The position numbers and the translations under genes are program-made. Below the pieces are notes generated by a model. It saw only the letters and a list, made by a program, of their open reading frames with translations, was not told the DNA's origin and searched no databases. Positions 41,009-48,794 of a stretch of 64,000 nt of DNA are shown in pieces. The stretch is taken from contig JAWCQZ010000004.1 in assembly GCA_038869515.1 (NCBI GenBank), positions 124,001 to 188,000 of the forward strand, written 5' to 3'. The stretch comes from JAWCQZ01 sp038869515 [NCBI: Halobacteria archaeon]. Lineage in GTDB: Archaea > Halobacteriota > Syntropharchaeia > JACQPP01. How positions within the stretch are numbered: the stretch's first letter is position 1; each line of letters starts with the position of its first letter.

Positions 41009-41490
41009 CACCGGAGTTTCTTCACCAGTTCTTGGTAGGTCTTTTCGGAGATGACCCCGCGCCGGAGCATCTCCTTCAGGCGCGCCGCGGGGCCGCCCGC
41101 CTCCGCAGGCGCAGGGACCTCGGGCTCTCTCTCCGGAGCGCGGGCCGCCGGGGGGGGCGGGCCGGTCCGGAGCGCCTTGCTCTCGCCCCGCCGTGGCTTC
41201 GTCTTCCGGACGAACTGCTGGGGCCCGTTGAAGAGGCCGTCAATCGTCTTCATCGCCGCCACCGAGGGGTGCTCGGCGAGGCTGTAGAGTTTGGTGACCC
41301 CGACCCTCCGGCTCAACCTGACGAGGCCGAGGGACTCCCACTCCGGGAGGATGCGATAGACCGAGTCCCGGGAGATGCCCGCCGCCTTTGCCAGGTCGCT
41401 CTTGCTGATTTCGCCCCCCTGCAGCTCGATGAAGGCGTCCATCATCCGCGCGGCCGCGCTGTCCCGGAAAAGCAGACTGAATGCCCGCAT
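41008..41490 (-). CDS. HTH transcriptional regulator with C-terminal SHOCT-like segment
   Basis: A 160-residue protein. Residues 1-85 form a TrmB/MarR-like winged helix (MMDAFIELQGGEISKSDLAKAAGISRDSVYRILPEWESLGLVRLSRRVGVTKLYSL). A Pro/Ala-rich linker leads to LKEMLRRGVISEKTYQELVKKLR, which looks like a SHOCT oligomerisation motif. It is coupled to the Yip1-like gene and so may sense or control membrane state. Confidence 0.8.
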   Translation of the reverse strand: MRAFSLLFRDSAAARMMDAFIELQGGEISKSDLAKAAGISRDSVYRILPEWESLGLVRLSRRVGVTKLYSLAEHPSVAAMKTIDGLFNGPQQFVRKTKPRRGESKALRTGPPPPAARAPEREPEVPAPAEAGGPAARLKEMLRRGVISEKTYQELVKKLR

Positions 41491-41593
41491 GGTTTCGTCT
41501 CGCGCCCATGTCTGATTTATCGTGTATTATCCCTTTCCCCGGCGCGAAGCGCCCCTTCCGGTGGGGGTATATATCCGCCACACCACGGTGAAG

Positions 41594-42367
41594 ATGGCGC
41601 TTCCCCGCGGCATAGACCTCTTCATTTTCGATGTCGAGGGGACCCTTGTTGACTCCATCGACACCGCCCGCCCCCTGCCCGGAGCGAGGGGGCTCGTCGG
41701 CCGAATCCGGCGCGCAGGCCGGAAGGTCGCCTTCCTCAGCAACATCGGCCGCAAGCCCCACCGGGAGGTGCTCCGCAGGCTCCGGGGCGCGGGGTTCGAG
41801 GCCTGCCCGGAGGAGCTGATGACCGCCGGGCGGGCCGCGGCGCTCCATCTCGCGCGGCGCGGGGCGCGGCGGGTCTTCCTGCTGAGCGAGGGGGGAGCGC
41901 GGGAGGACCTGCGGGCCGCGGGGCTCCGCACCGTCCGGGGCCCGCCCGCCGACGTGGTCGTGGTCGCCGCGCACCGCGGCCTCGCCTATCGCGAGTTGAA
42001 CACGGCCACCCGGCTTGTCGCGGGAGGAGTTCCGCTGGTCTGCTGCGGCGCGAGCCTCCTCTTCCGCGGGACCTATTTGGGAGACTCTGGCCTTTTCCTG
42101 GGGGAGGGCGCCGTCGCCCGCGCCATCGCGGCCGCCACCGGCGCGCGGATGGAGACCGTCGGGAAGCCCGACCCCCGCATCTTCCGGGAGGCGCTCCGCC
42201 AGTCCGGCGTCCCTGCGAAACGGGCGGCGATGGTCGGTGACTCCCGGAGCGACATGGAGGGGGCGGCGCGGGCGCGCCTGGGGCTCCGGGTCTATCTGGG
42301 GTCCGGGAGAGTGGAGGCGGACCTCCGGTTTGCGGACATCTCGCGCCTCGCGCGGGCGTGGCGCTGA
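41594..42367 (+). CDS. HAD-superfamily phosphatase, NagD-like
   Basis: A 257-residue HAD hydrolase. Motif I is FIFDVEGTLVDS, where the first catalytic Asp is present but the usual second Asp (DxD) is Glu, an unusual change. Motif II is FLSNIG, with Lys in the GKPDPRIFREAL segment, and motif IV is MVGDSRSDMEGA. The cap resembles NagD/PNP-type phosphatases. A TATA-like GTATATATC (41566-41574) lies just upstream. The Glu substitution could alter or abolish hydrolysis. Confidence 0.87.
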   Translation: MALPRGIDLFIFDVEGTLVDSIDTARPLPGARGLVGRIRRAGRKVAFLSNIGRKPHREVLRRLRGAGFEACPEELMTAGRAAALHLARRGARRVFLLSEGGAREDLRAAGLRTVRGPPADVVVVAAHRGLAYRELNTATRLVAGGVPLVCCGASLLFRGTYLGDSGLFLGEGAVARAIAAATGARMETVGKPDPRIFREALRQSGVPAKRAAMVGDSRSDMEGAARARLGLRVYLGSGRVEADLRFADISRLARAWR

Positions 42368-42376
42368 GCCGCCGCC

Positions 42377-42550
42377 TCACGTGAAGGGCTTGACCCTCTC
42401 CTTGAAGCCCTCCGGGACCGGGACGGGGGCCCACTTCGACCGGTCCACGGTGACCGCGGTCACCTCGGCGCGCGCGACCGCAATCCCGCCCTGGTTCAGG
42501 GCCTTCGAGGCGAAGGTGACCGACGTGGTGCCGATGCGACTAAACGTTGC
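42377..42550 (-). pseudogene. Thioesterase (4HBT hot-dog) C-terminal remnant
   Basis: The minus strand encodes SRIGTTSVTFASKALNQGG and then VARAEVTAVTVDRSKWAPVP up to a stop at 42377. This is the last 55 or so residues of an acyl-CoA thioesterase of the 4-hydroxybenzoyl-CoA type. No start codon or N-terminal half precedes it; the frame runs into the stop of the coiled-coil gene. It is best read as a truncated gene. Confidence 0.65.
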
Positions 42551-43449
42551 TACTTCCGGAGCCGCCCCAGGAGCCCCCTGCGGCGCGCTTCCTCGGGGAC
42601 GGGCGCGCGTTCCGGCGCCGGGCCGGGGGCGGGCTGCTGCGGGGGGGGCCGCGGGGCGCCCCCTTTGCCCGCCTCCAACTCGGCGAAGAGGATCTCCACC
42701 CTTTCGAACTCCGAGGCGAGGTCGCCCCTCAGCCTCTCCACGCCCCGGAGGGCCTCGGCGTCCCGGTCGGTCCGGGCCTTCGCCAGGAGGACCCCCTGCA
42801 TGAGTTTCTCCCGCGCCGCCGAGACACGCCCGTGGAGGGCGGCGTAGTCGGGCGTCGCCACGCCCCGGGCGCCTGCCGCGAGCCGGCCCAGGGCGGCCCG
42901 GTATTTCTTCCGCAGGGAGGACTCGACGAAATCCTCCGGAAGCGGGCGGGCCTCCAGCTCCCTCCCGACGGCCTCCATCTCCGCGGCGAAGAGCCGGAGG
43001 GTGGGGATGAACGCCCCGTAGGGAGTGGTCGGGTCGAGGGCGGAGTCCGCCGCCGAGACGGCGCTGGCGAAGGGGGCCAGTTCGGCCTCCAGGAGGGAGA
43101 GCGCCTCGATGAGTTCGGCCTGCCTGCCCCGGAGCTTCTCGCAGGCGATCACCTGCTCCAGGAGGGCGCTGCAGGCCTCCACGGCCTCCCGCCCCCGGGT
43201 CGCGAGGGAGTTGGCGAGACCCAGGAGATGGTCGCGCCCCCTCCACTTCCGCTCGTAGTGGAGGTCGCGCGCGGAGCGGGCCAACTCCTCCGCGAGGGCG
43301 CCCACCGCCTGGCGGTCCCGGACCACCGCCTCCTCCAGCTCCCGGAGGGCGGCCTCCGCCTCCCGGCCCCCCTCCCGCAGGAAGGCCTCCGGGGTCTCCG
43401 CCAGCGACTCTCCCGGCCCGGGAGGGGGCCCCGCGGACTCGGCCACCAT
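42550..43449 (-). CDS. Coiled-coil protein of unknown function
   Basis: A 299-residue, almost wholly helical protein (LREGGREAEAALRELEEAVVRDRQAVGALAEELARSARDLHYERKW). It has a Pro/Ala-rich stretch near residue 275 and a basic end (RRRGLLGRLRK). There are no membrane segments or catalytic motifs. It may be structural or a scaffold; the family is not recognised. Confidence 0.65.
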   Translation of the reverse strand: MVAESAGPPPGPGESLAETPEAFLREGGREAEAALRELEEAVVRDRQAVGALAEELARSARDLHYERKWRGRDHLLGLANSLATRGREAVEACSALLEQVIACEKLRGRQAELIEALSLLEAELAPFASAVSAADSALDPTTPYGAFIPTLRLFAAEMEAVGRELEARPLPEDFVESSLRKKYRAALGRLAAGARGVATPDYAALHGRVSAAREKLMQGVLLAKARTDRDAEALRGVERLRGDLASEFERVEILFAELEAGKGGAPRPPPQQPAPGPAPERAPVPEEARRRGLLGRLRK

Positions 43450-43495
43450 CCCTCCGGCTGGGGCCTCCGCGATAATAAGGGGGTCGCCGACGGCG

Positions 43496-43714
43496 TCAGG
43501 TCCGGGGGGCCGGGGCGGACTCCTCCCGGGAGACGACCACGAGCCCTGGCCAGTCCACGACCAGTTTCTTGCGCTGGGACCAGATGGAGCCCCCCTTGGA
43601 GAGCCAGAGGCGGAGGACCATCATGCAGATGGCCTCGGGGGTCGTCTCGGCCTGGGCGGCCCGCTCCCGCAGCAGCCGCTCCTCCTCCGGGCCGAGCTCC
43701 AGGATGATCCTCAT
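43496..43714 (-). CDS. Small ribbon-helix-helix-like protein
   Basis: A 72-residue protein: MRIILELGPEEERLLRERAAQ, then ETTPEAICMMVLRLWLSK. This strand-helix-helix pattern resembles RHH DNA-binding proteins. The remainder (WSQRKKLVVDWPGLVVV) is short and basic. It is upstream of, and in the same direction as, the coiled-coil gene. The role is inferred as a regulator. Confidence 0.6.
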   Translation of the reverse strand: MRIILELGPEEERLLRERAAQAETTPEAICMMVLRLWLSKGGSIWSQRKKLVVDWPGLVVVSREESAPAPRT

Positions 43715-43760
43715 CGCGCAATCCCAGGGCGGCGGACTTCAAAAAGCAGTCGGCCCGCCC

Positions 43761-44522
43761 TTAGCGCATCACGGAGCCGCCCGAGACGCAGAGGGTCTCG
43801 CCGGTGATGTAGTCCGCCTCGGGGGACGCGAGGAATGCGACCGCATTGGCGATGTCCTCGGGCCTCCCGGCGCGCCCCGCGGGGACCTCGGCGACCCGGG
43901 CCTTCAGGTAGGCCTCGTCGTACTGCTTGAGGAGGAACGGGTTCATGACGATGCTGGGGGAGACCGAGTTCACCGTCACGCCGTGGGCCGCCACCTCCCG
44001 CGCCACGTTCCGGGCGAAGCCGAGGAGCCCCGCCTTCGCGGCCGAGTAGCAGGCCTGGCCGTTGGCGGCGCCGATGAACGCGGCGATGCTCGAGATGAGG
44101 ACGACGCGCCCCCACCGCTGCTTCACCATCGCCGGGAGGGCGGCCCGGGTGGCGTAGGCGGGGCCGTGGAGGTTGACGGCGAGGATGCGGTCGGCCACGT
44201 CGTCCGGAATCTCCGTGACCGGGCCGAGCTGGTTCCAGCCCGCGTTGTTCACGAAAATGTCAAGGCGGCCGAAGCGCCGCAAGGTCCCGGCCACCAGCGC
44301 ATCCACCTGGGCGGGGTCGGTGACGTCGCAGACCAGCCCCTCCGCCTCCCGGCCCCGGCCCCGGAGGTCCTCGACCACCTCGCGGACGCGCTTCTCGGCC
44401 CTGGCGATGTCGCTGACCACCACCTTGGCGCCCAGGGCGGCGAGGGTGCGGACGGTGGCCTGTCCGATGCCGGCGCCCGCCGAGGCGGTGACGACCGCGA
44501 CGCGGCCATCGAGGGAGGCCAT
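43761..44522 (-). CDS. Short-chain dehydrogenase/reductase (FabG-like)
   Basis: A 253-residue SDR with VVTASAGAGIGQATVRTL, VNNAGWN, catalytic SSIAAFIGAANGQACYSAAKAG, and YITGETLCVSGGSVMR. It is close to the SDR at 9568-10344. The start is divergent from the amidohydrolase at 44573, sharing a 50-base intergenic region with AT-rich boxes for both. The substrate is unknown. Confidence 0.92.
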   Translation of the reverse strand: MASLDGRVAVVTASAGAGIGQATVRTLAALGAKVVVSDIARAEKRVREVVEDLRGRGREAEGLVCDVTDPAQVDALVAGTLRRFGRLDIFVNNAGWNQLGPVTEIPDDVADRILAVNLHGPAYATRAALPAMVKQRWGRVVLISSIAAFIGAANGQACYSAAKAGLLGFARNVAREVAAHGVTVNSVSPSIVMNPFLLKQYDEAYLKARVAEVPAGRAGRPEDIANAVAFLASPEADYITGETLCVSGGSVMR

Positions 44523-44572
44523 CGAGGGGGCGGCGCAGAAATCCTTAAAGACCCTTCGGTGAGTGCCCCTCG

Positions 44573-45424
44573 ATGGTCAAGGAGCCGAGGGCCATTGACG
44601 CCTGGTGCAACATCTTCACCCCGGAGGGGATGAAGAAGAACTTCGCCGACGTGGAGGAGATCCGCTTCGCGTTCAAACTGTTCGGCAGGGAGGACCGGCT
44701 GAAGGGCAAGCCCCCGGGGGAATTCCTGGCGGAGATGGACGCCCTCGGGGTCGAGAAGGTGTGCGTCCCCACGTTCAAGGTGCGGCAGTTCCAGGGCCCC
44801 ATGGTCCAGGATGCGCAGACCTCGGAGGTGGCGCCGCTGGTCGAGAAATACCCGGACCGCGTCGTCGGGCTCTGCGGCATCAACCCCTTCAAGAAAATGG
44901 ATGCGGTGCGCGAGCTGGAGGACGCGGTGGAGAACCACGGATTCAAGGGCGCCCACATCCACCCCTACGGCTACGGCCTGCCGGTGAACGACGCGGCTTA
45001 CTACCCGGTCTACGCCAAGTGCGTGGAGCTCGACGTCCCGGTGGAGATCCAGATCGGCCACAGCGCGGAGCAGATGCCCTCCGCCTGCGGGCGCCCCCTC
45101 CTCCTCGACGACGTCGCCATCTACTTCCCGGAGTTGCGCATCGTCGCCGCCCACACGGGGTGGCCCTGGGTCGAGGAGCTGGTCGCGATGGCGTGGAAGC
45201 ACCCCAACGTCTACATCGGGACCAGCGCCCACGCGCCGAAATACTGGGACGCGAAACTGGTCCGGTTCATTAACAGCCGGGGGCAGAACAAGGTGCTCTA
45301 CGGGACCGACTTCCCGGTGCTGGACCACAGGGAGACGCTGGAGCAGATTGAAAAACTGGGCCTGAAGCCCGAGGTGAAGAGGAAATTGCTCAGGGAGAAT
45401 GCCAAGAGGGTGTTCAAGCTATGA
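44573..45424 (+). CDS. Amidohydrolase-family (amidohydrolase_2) enzyme
   Basis: A 283-residue TIM-barrel metal hydrolase or decarboxylase: IDAWCNIFTPEG, FKGAHIHPYGYGLPVND, QIGHSAEQM, IVAAHTGWPWVEELVAMAWKHPNVYIGTSAHAPKY and VLYGTDFPVLDHRETLEQI (catalytic Asp). The usual N-terminal HxH appears as DAWCN, so the metal site is modified. It is paralogous to 47757-48632. A TATA-like CTTAAAG lies about 27 bases upstream. Confidence 0.87.
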   Translation: MVKEPRAIDAWCNIFTPEGMKKNFADVEEIRFAFKLFGREDRLKGKPPGEFLAEMDALGVEKVCVPTFKVRQFQGPMVQDAQTSEVAPLVEKYPDRVVGLCGINPFKKMDAVRELEDAVENHGFKGAHIHPYGYGLPVNDAAYYPVYAKCVELDVPVEIQIGHSAEQMPSACGRPLLLDDVAIYFPELRIVAAHTGWPWVEELVAMAWKHPNVYIGTSAHAPKYWDAKLVRFINSRGQNKVLYGTDFPVLDHRETLEQIEKLGLKPEVKRKLLRENAKRVFKL

Positions 45425-45436
45425 CCTCTTCAGCGC

Positions 45437-45590
45437 CCGGCTCGCTTCGCTCGCCTCGCGCGGGGCGCAGAACCTGGACCCTCGCTTCGCTCGGGTCAGG
45501 TTCTGCGGGGTTGCCGTGACGGGGACTCCGCAGAACCCGCCCGAAGCGAGCGCGCGAAGCGCGCGAGCGGAGGGCAGGGTTCTGCGCCCC
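45437..45590. repeat. Composite palindromic repeat, copy 2
   Basis: Hairpin CGCAGAACC/GGTTCTGCG (45466-45507) is joined by TTGCCGTGACGGGG to an imperfect palindrome GCAGAACCCGCC to GGGCAGGGTTCTGC (45530-45585). The order and linker match copy 1 at 26276-26440. It lies between an amidohydrolase gene and a MaoC-like gene and runs into the latter's reading frame. Confidence 0.75.
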
Positions 45591-45992
45591 GGCACCAAAG
45601 CCACCTCCCGCGAGCGCCTCGTTTCGGCGGGCGACATAGACCAGTTCGCGTCCTGGACCTGGGCGGTCAACCCCATCTTCCTCAGCGACGAGGCGGCGCG
45701 GGCGAAGGGGCTCCCCGGCCGGGTCTCGCCGGGGTTCATGCTGGTCTCGCTCCTCTTCGGCCTCCTCTACAACACGGGCATCTTCGACAGCGCGATTGCG
45801 CTCCTCGAAATTCACTCCAGGTTCGTCCAGCCGGTCCACCCGGGGCAGAAAATCCGGGCCCACGCCGAAGCGGCGGAGGTCAAGGCGCTGAAGGACGGCC
45901 GGAGAATCGTCCGGTGGAGGGTCCGCCTGGAGAACACGACGGCGAAGAGGGGCGCGTGGGACGGCGAATTGGTCCTCATCTACGAGGCCTGA
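45516..45992 (+). CDS. MaoC-like dehydratase domain protein
   Basis: The hot-dog domain is clear from about 45590: SAGDIDQFASWTWAVNPIFLSD, GLPGRVSPGFMLVSLLFGLLY, EIHSRFVQPVHPGQKIRAHAEA and RIVRWRVRLENTTAKRG. MaoC proteins hydrate enoyl-CoA-type substrates; the usual D...NxxH dyad is degenerate (VNPIFL), so activity is uncertain. The frame is open back to an ATG at 45399. All upstream starts, including the GTG at 45516 used here, lie within or before the palindromic repeat, so the native start seems to have been overwritten. Confidence 0.7.
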   Translation: MTGTPQNPPEASARSARAEGRVLRPGTKATSRERLVSAGDIDQFASWTWAVNPIFLSDEAARAKGLPGRVSPGFMLVSLLFGLLYNTGIFDSAIALLEIHSRFVQPVHPGQKIRAHAEAAEVKALKDGRRIVRWRVRLENTTAKRGAWDGELVLIYEA

Positions 45993-46049
45993 CCCCGTTC
46001 CCCGGGGAAAAGATTCAAAACCCGTTCCCGGCCTTACGGTGGTTTGGCG

Positions 46050-47156
46050 ATGGAAAAGCGCGCGGTTCTGGCCCTCGCGGACGGCACGGTCGTCCACGGC
46101 ACCGGCCTCGGCGCGGCCAAGCGCGCGGTCGGCGAGGTCGTCTTCAACACATCCATGACCGGCTACGTCGAGGCGCTCACCGACCCCTCCTACAACGGCC
46201 AGATTCTGATGTTCACCTACCCCCTCATCGGGAACTACGCGGTCCCGCCCCACGAGGAATCGGAGGCGGTCCGGGCCGAGGGGGCGGTGGTCCACGAGGC
46301 GTGCGCGCGCCCCAGCCACTGGGAGTCCTCCCGGACGCTCGACGCATGGCTGGAGGCCCAGGGGACCCCGGGCATCGCCGGAGTGGACACCCGCGCCCTG
46401 ACCCGCAACATCCGGGCCCACGGGGTGCTGCCGGGCATCCTCGAAGTTCATCCGGAGGGCGCGAATGGACCCGACCCCCGGAAACTGGTGGCGGAGGCCG
46501 AGAAATTCGACATCGGCTCCCTGGACCTGGTGAAGGAGGTGGCGGTCGCCGAGGTCCGGAAATACCCCGTCAAAAAGCCCGCGGCCCGCGTCGCGCTGGT
46601 GGACTGCGGGACCAAGGAGAACATCGCCCGTGAGTTGAACCGGGTCGGCCTGGAGGTGGTCCGGGTGCCCGCCGTCTGGGAGGCGAGGCGCATCCTCGAC
46701 CTGGAGCCCGACGGCGTCGTCGTCTCCAACGGCCCCGGCGACCCGGCGGTCCTCGGCTACGCCCGCCGCACGGTGCGGAAACTGGCGGAGGAAAAGCCCC
46801 TCTTCGGCATCTGCCTCGGCCACCAACTGCTCGCGCTCGCAATGGGGGGCAAGACCTACAAGATGAAGTTCGGCCACCGGGGCTCGAACCAGCCGGTCAA
46901 GGACCTCGAGACCGGGCGGGTCTTCATCACCAGCCAGAACCACGGCTACTCCGTGGACCCGAAGTCCCTCGACGGGACGGGGCTCCAGGTGACCCGGGTG
47001 AACGCCAACGACCAGACGGTCGAGGGGCTCGCCCACAGGGAACTGCCGGTGTCGAGCGTCCAGTACCACCCCGAGGCTTCGCCGGGGCCGCACGACAGCA
47101 AGTTCCTGTTCGGAGAGTTCGCGAAAAGGGTCCAGGAACACAGGCGCAAAGTTTGA
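46050..47156 (+). CDS. carA: Carbamoyl-phosphate synthase small subunit
   Basis: A 368-residue glutamine amidotransferase subunit. The N-terminal LADGTVVHGTGLGAAKRAVGEVVFNTSMTGYVEALTDPSYNGQIL and GVDTRALTRNIRAHG are CarA-specific. The class I amidotransferase domain has VSNGPGDP, FGICLGHQLLALA (nucleophile Cys), SQNHGYSV and SVQYHPEASPGPHD. It supplies ammonia for carbamoyl phosphate in arginine and pyrimidine synthesis. carB is not adjacent and lies outside the window. A TTG two codons upstream is rejected in favour of the ATG at 46050. Confidence 0.96.
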   Translation: MEKRAVLALADGTVVHGTGLGAAKRAVGEVVFNTSMTGYVEALTDPSYNGQILMFTYPLIGNYAVPPHEESEAVRAEGAVVHEACARPSHWESSRTLDAWLEAQGTPGIAGVDTRALTRNIRAHGVLPGILEVHPEGANGPDPRKLVAEAEKFDIGSLDLVKEVAVAEVRKYPVKKPAARVALVDCGTKENIARELNRVGLEVVRVPAVWEARRILDLEPDGVVVSNGPGDPAVLGYARRTVRKLAEEKPLFGICLGHQLLALAMGGKTYKMKFGHRGSNQPVKDLETGRVFITSQNHGYSVDPKSLDGTGLQVTRVNANDQTVEGLAHRELPVSSVQYHPEASPGPHDSKFLFGEFAKRVQEHRRKV

Positions 47157-47182
47157 AGTGGCTCTGCGCTAGACTTTACCGG

Positions 47183-47575
47183 ATGGGTGTGTTCAAAACC
47201 CGCGTCACCGTTGTAGGACGGAGAAAGGAGGCGCTCGAAGCGGTCGTGGAACCGGGCGCCACGCTGACCGCGCTTCCCGCCGACATGCTTCAGGAGCTGG
47301 GCTTCTCCGCGGAGTTCCGCCAGCGTTTTCAGTTCGCCGACGGGCGGGAGGAGGAGCGCCCCGTGGGCCCGGCAAAGCTTGCAATCGACGGCGTCGAAGC
47401 CACGGTCCCCGTGGTCTTCGGAAGTCCCGGTGACGCCCTCCTTCCGGGCGCCACGACCCTGGAGGTCATGGGTTTCGCAGCCGACCCGGTGGCCAGAAAA
47501 CTCGCCCGGACCCCGGCCTGCATGCTCTCCCGGACCCGCAGCCCGCCGACGCGTTTTTGTGTAAGGAAATTATAG
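47183..47575 (+). CDS. Retropepsin-like domain protein lacking the catalytic Asp
   Basis: A 130-residue protein: MGVFKTRVTVVGRRKEALEAVVEPGATLTALPADMLQELGF. Clan AA aspartyl protease-like domains have VDTGATxTxLP here; this one has VEPGA, so the catalytic Asp is gone. The strand pattern (FQFADGREEERPVGPAKLAIDG, VPVVFGSPGDALLPGATTLEVMGF) is conserved. The last residues and stop fall in the palindromic repeat starting at 47568. Confidence 0.65.
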   Translation: MGVFKTRVTVVGRRKEALEAVVEPGATLTALPADMLQELGFSAEFRQRFQFADGREEERPVGPAKLAIDGVEATVPVVFGSPGDALLPGATTLEVMGFAADPVARKLARTPACMLSRTRSPPTRFCVRKL

Positions 47576-47680
47576 CGCGGAACCCTGCCCTCCGCTCGCG
47601 CTTCGCGCTCGCTCCGGGCGGGTTCCGCGGGGGCCGACCCCCGGGAACCTCGTTGCGCGGAGGGGGGCCCCGGGGGTGGA
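47568..47680. repeat. Bipartite palindromic repeat, copy 3
   Basis: AAATTATAGCGCGGAACCC opens an imperfect palindrome (to GGGCGGGTTCCGCG at 47632). It is followed by a second GC hairpin (GACCCCCGGGAA to GGGGCCCCGGGGG, to 47679). The same two-part unit, in the same orientation, occurs at 54301-54416. Both follow directly on a gene's 3' end. Confidence 0.75.
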
Positions 47681-47683
47681 CCT

Positions 47684-47722
47684 GCCGCTTTCCGCGCGGG
47701 CTCCGCCCGCGCGGAAAGCGGC
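47684..47722. terminator. Perfect 18-bp palindrome with 3-base loop
   Basis: GCCGCTTTCCGCGCGGGC (47684-47701) is exactly complementary to 47705-47722. It lies between copy 3 of the repeat and the TATA-like TTTTTAAAT of the next gene. It could terminate upstream transcription or serve as a protein-binding palindrome. Confidence 0.6.
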
Positions 47723-47756
47723 CTATGTTTTTAAATCTCCCCCCTCTCCTAGCCCG

Positions 47757-48632
47757 ATGGGACAGGATTCCCTCCGTGCCATCGACCTCCAGACCCAGAT
47801 GACGACCAGGATGGGCGCGCTCTTCCCCGGCATGAAGGAGTTCTTCGAGAAGCAGTTCAAGACCACGATTCCCTACTTCCAGACCGAGGAAGAGATGGTG
47901 GAGGTCTACCGCAAGGCGGGCATCAAGGCGTGCCTCGTCCCGCCCACCTCGGACAAGACCAACTTCGAGAAAATCGCGGAGGTCAACAACTACACCGCGG
48001 CGCTGCGGGACAAATACCCCGACGCCATCGCCGGGTTCTGGGTCATGCTCAACCCCCTGAAGAACACGGAGAAGTGGCTCGCCGAACTGGAGCGGTGCCT
48101 CCGGGACCTGAAATCCTACGGCATTTTCTACTACGGCGCGACGACCGGAATCCCCTGCACGGACGAGCGCCTCAAGCCCTTCTGGCAGCTCTGCTCGAAA
48201 TACAAGGCGCCGGTGAAGGTGAGCGTCGGCCACACCGCCGCCGGCCAGGGGCTCCCCGGGGGCGGCGGATTCCGGCTGAAGTCGGAGATGCCCGTCCCAT
48301 ACCTCGATGACCTCGCCGCCGACTTCCCCTCGATGACCATCATCGCGGCCCACAACCCGTGGCCCTGGCACGAGCAGATGGTCTCGGTCCTCATGCACAA
48401 GGGGAACGTCTACAACGAGGTCCACGGCTGGAGCCCGAAGCTCTTCCCGGCGGAGTTGAAGCGGCAGATGAGACTCAACCCGAGGGCCCGCTCCAAGTTC
48501 CTCTTCGGCTCCGACTGGCCCTTCATCCCCTTCGAGCGGCTCTACGCGGACTGGGAAGCGGAGGAGTTCGGCCCGGAGGTCCTGCAGCAAATTTTCGTCG
48601 AAAACGCCAAGAAGGCGCTCAAAATCGCCTAG
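47757..48632 (+). CDS. Amidohydrolase-family protein, paralogue of 44573-45424
   Basis: A 291-residue protein sharing VSVGHTAAGQG, MTIIAAHNPWPWHEQMVSVLMHKGNVYNEVHGWSPKLF and FLFGSDWPFIPFERLYADW with the amidohydrolase_2 family. The N-terminus (MGQDSLRAIDLQTQMTTRMG) lacks the normal HxH metal motif. A TATA-like TTTTTAAATC lies 25-30 bases before the ATG; the longer upstream frame lies in the palindromes. The substrate is unknown. Confidence 0.83.
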   Translation: MGQDSLRAIDLQTQMTTRMGALFPGMKEFFEKQFKTTIPYFQTEEEMVEVYRKAGIKACLVPPTSDKTNFEKIAEVNNYTAALRDKYPDAIAGFWVMLNPLKNTEKWLAELERCLRDLKSYGIFYYGATTGIPCTDERLKPFWQLCSKYKAPVKVSVGHTAAGQGLPGGGGFRLKSEMPVPYLDDLAADFPSMTIIAAHNPWPWHEQMVSVLMHKGNVYNEVHGWSPKLFPAELKRQMRLNPRARSKFLFGSDWPFIPFERLYADWEAEEFGPEVLQQIFVENAKKALKIA

Positions 48633-48794
48633 GCTGCGTCGCCGGGGCGGATGGGGCGCGGCCTTTTTGCGCCCCGGAAAGAGGCCGGACTTTCAGCGGA
48701 AAACCGGCATCTCCGTGGCGACTCCGTCGCCCTGCGTCCCCCTCTTCTCCGGGGAGTCGAAAGGTAGAAGGAAGACCGAGGACCTGGGAAGCCC

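Noticed and set aside
42377-43246. A 289-residue frame containing the thioesterase-like end
   Set aside because: Only its last 55 or so codons look like protein; the rest is antisense-frame sequence inside the coiled-coil gene.
48653-48675. GGGGCGC/GCGCCCC hairpin before the glycosyltransferase as a regulatory RNA
   Set aside because: Short GC hairpins are common in this sequence and nothing else supports a riboswitch; noted only as a possible terminator.
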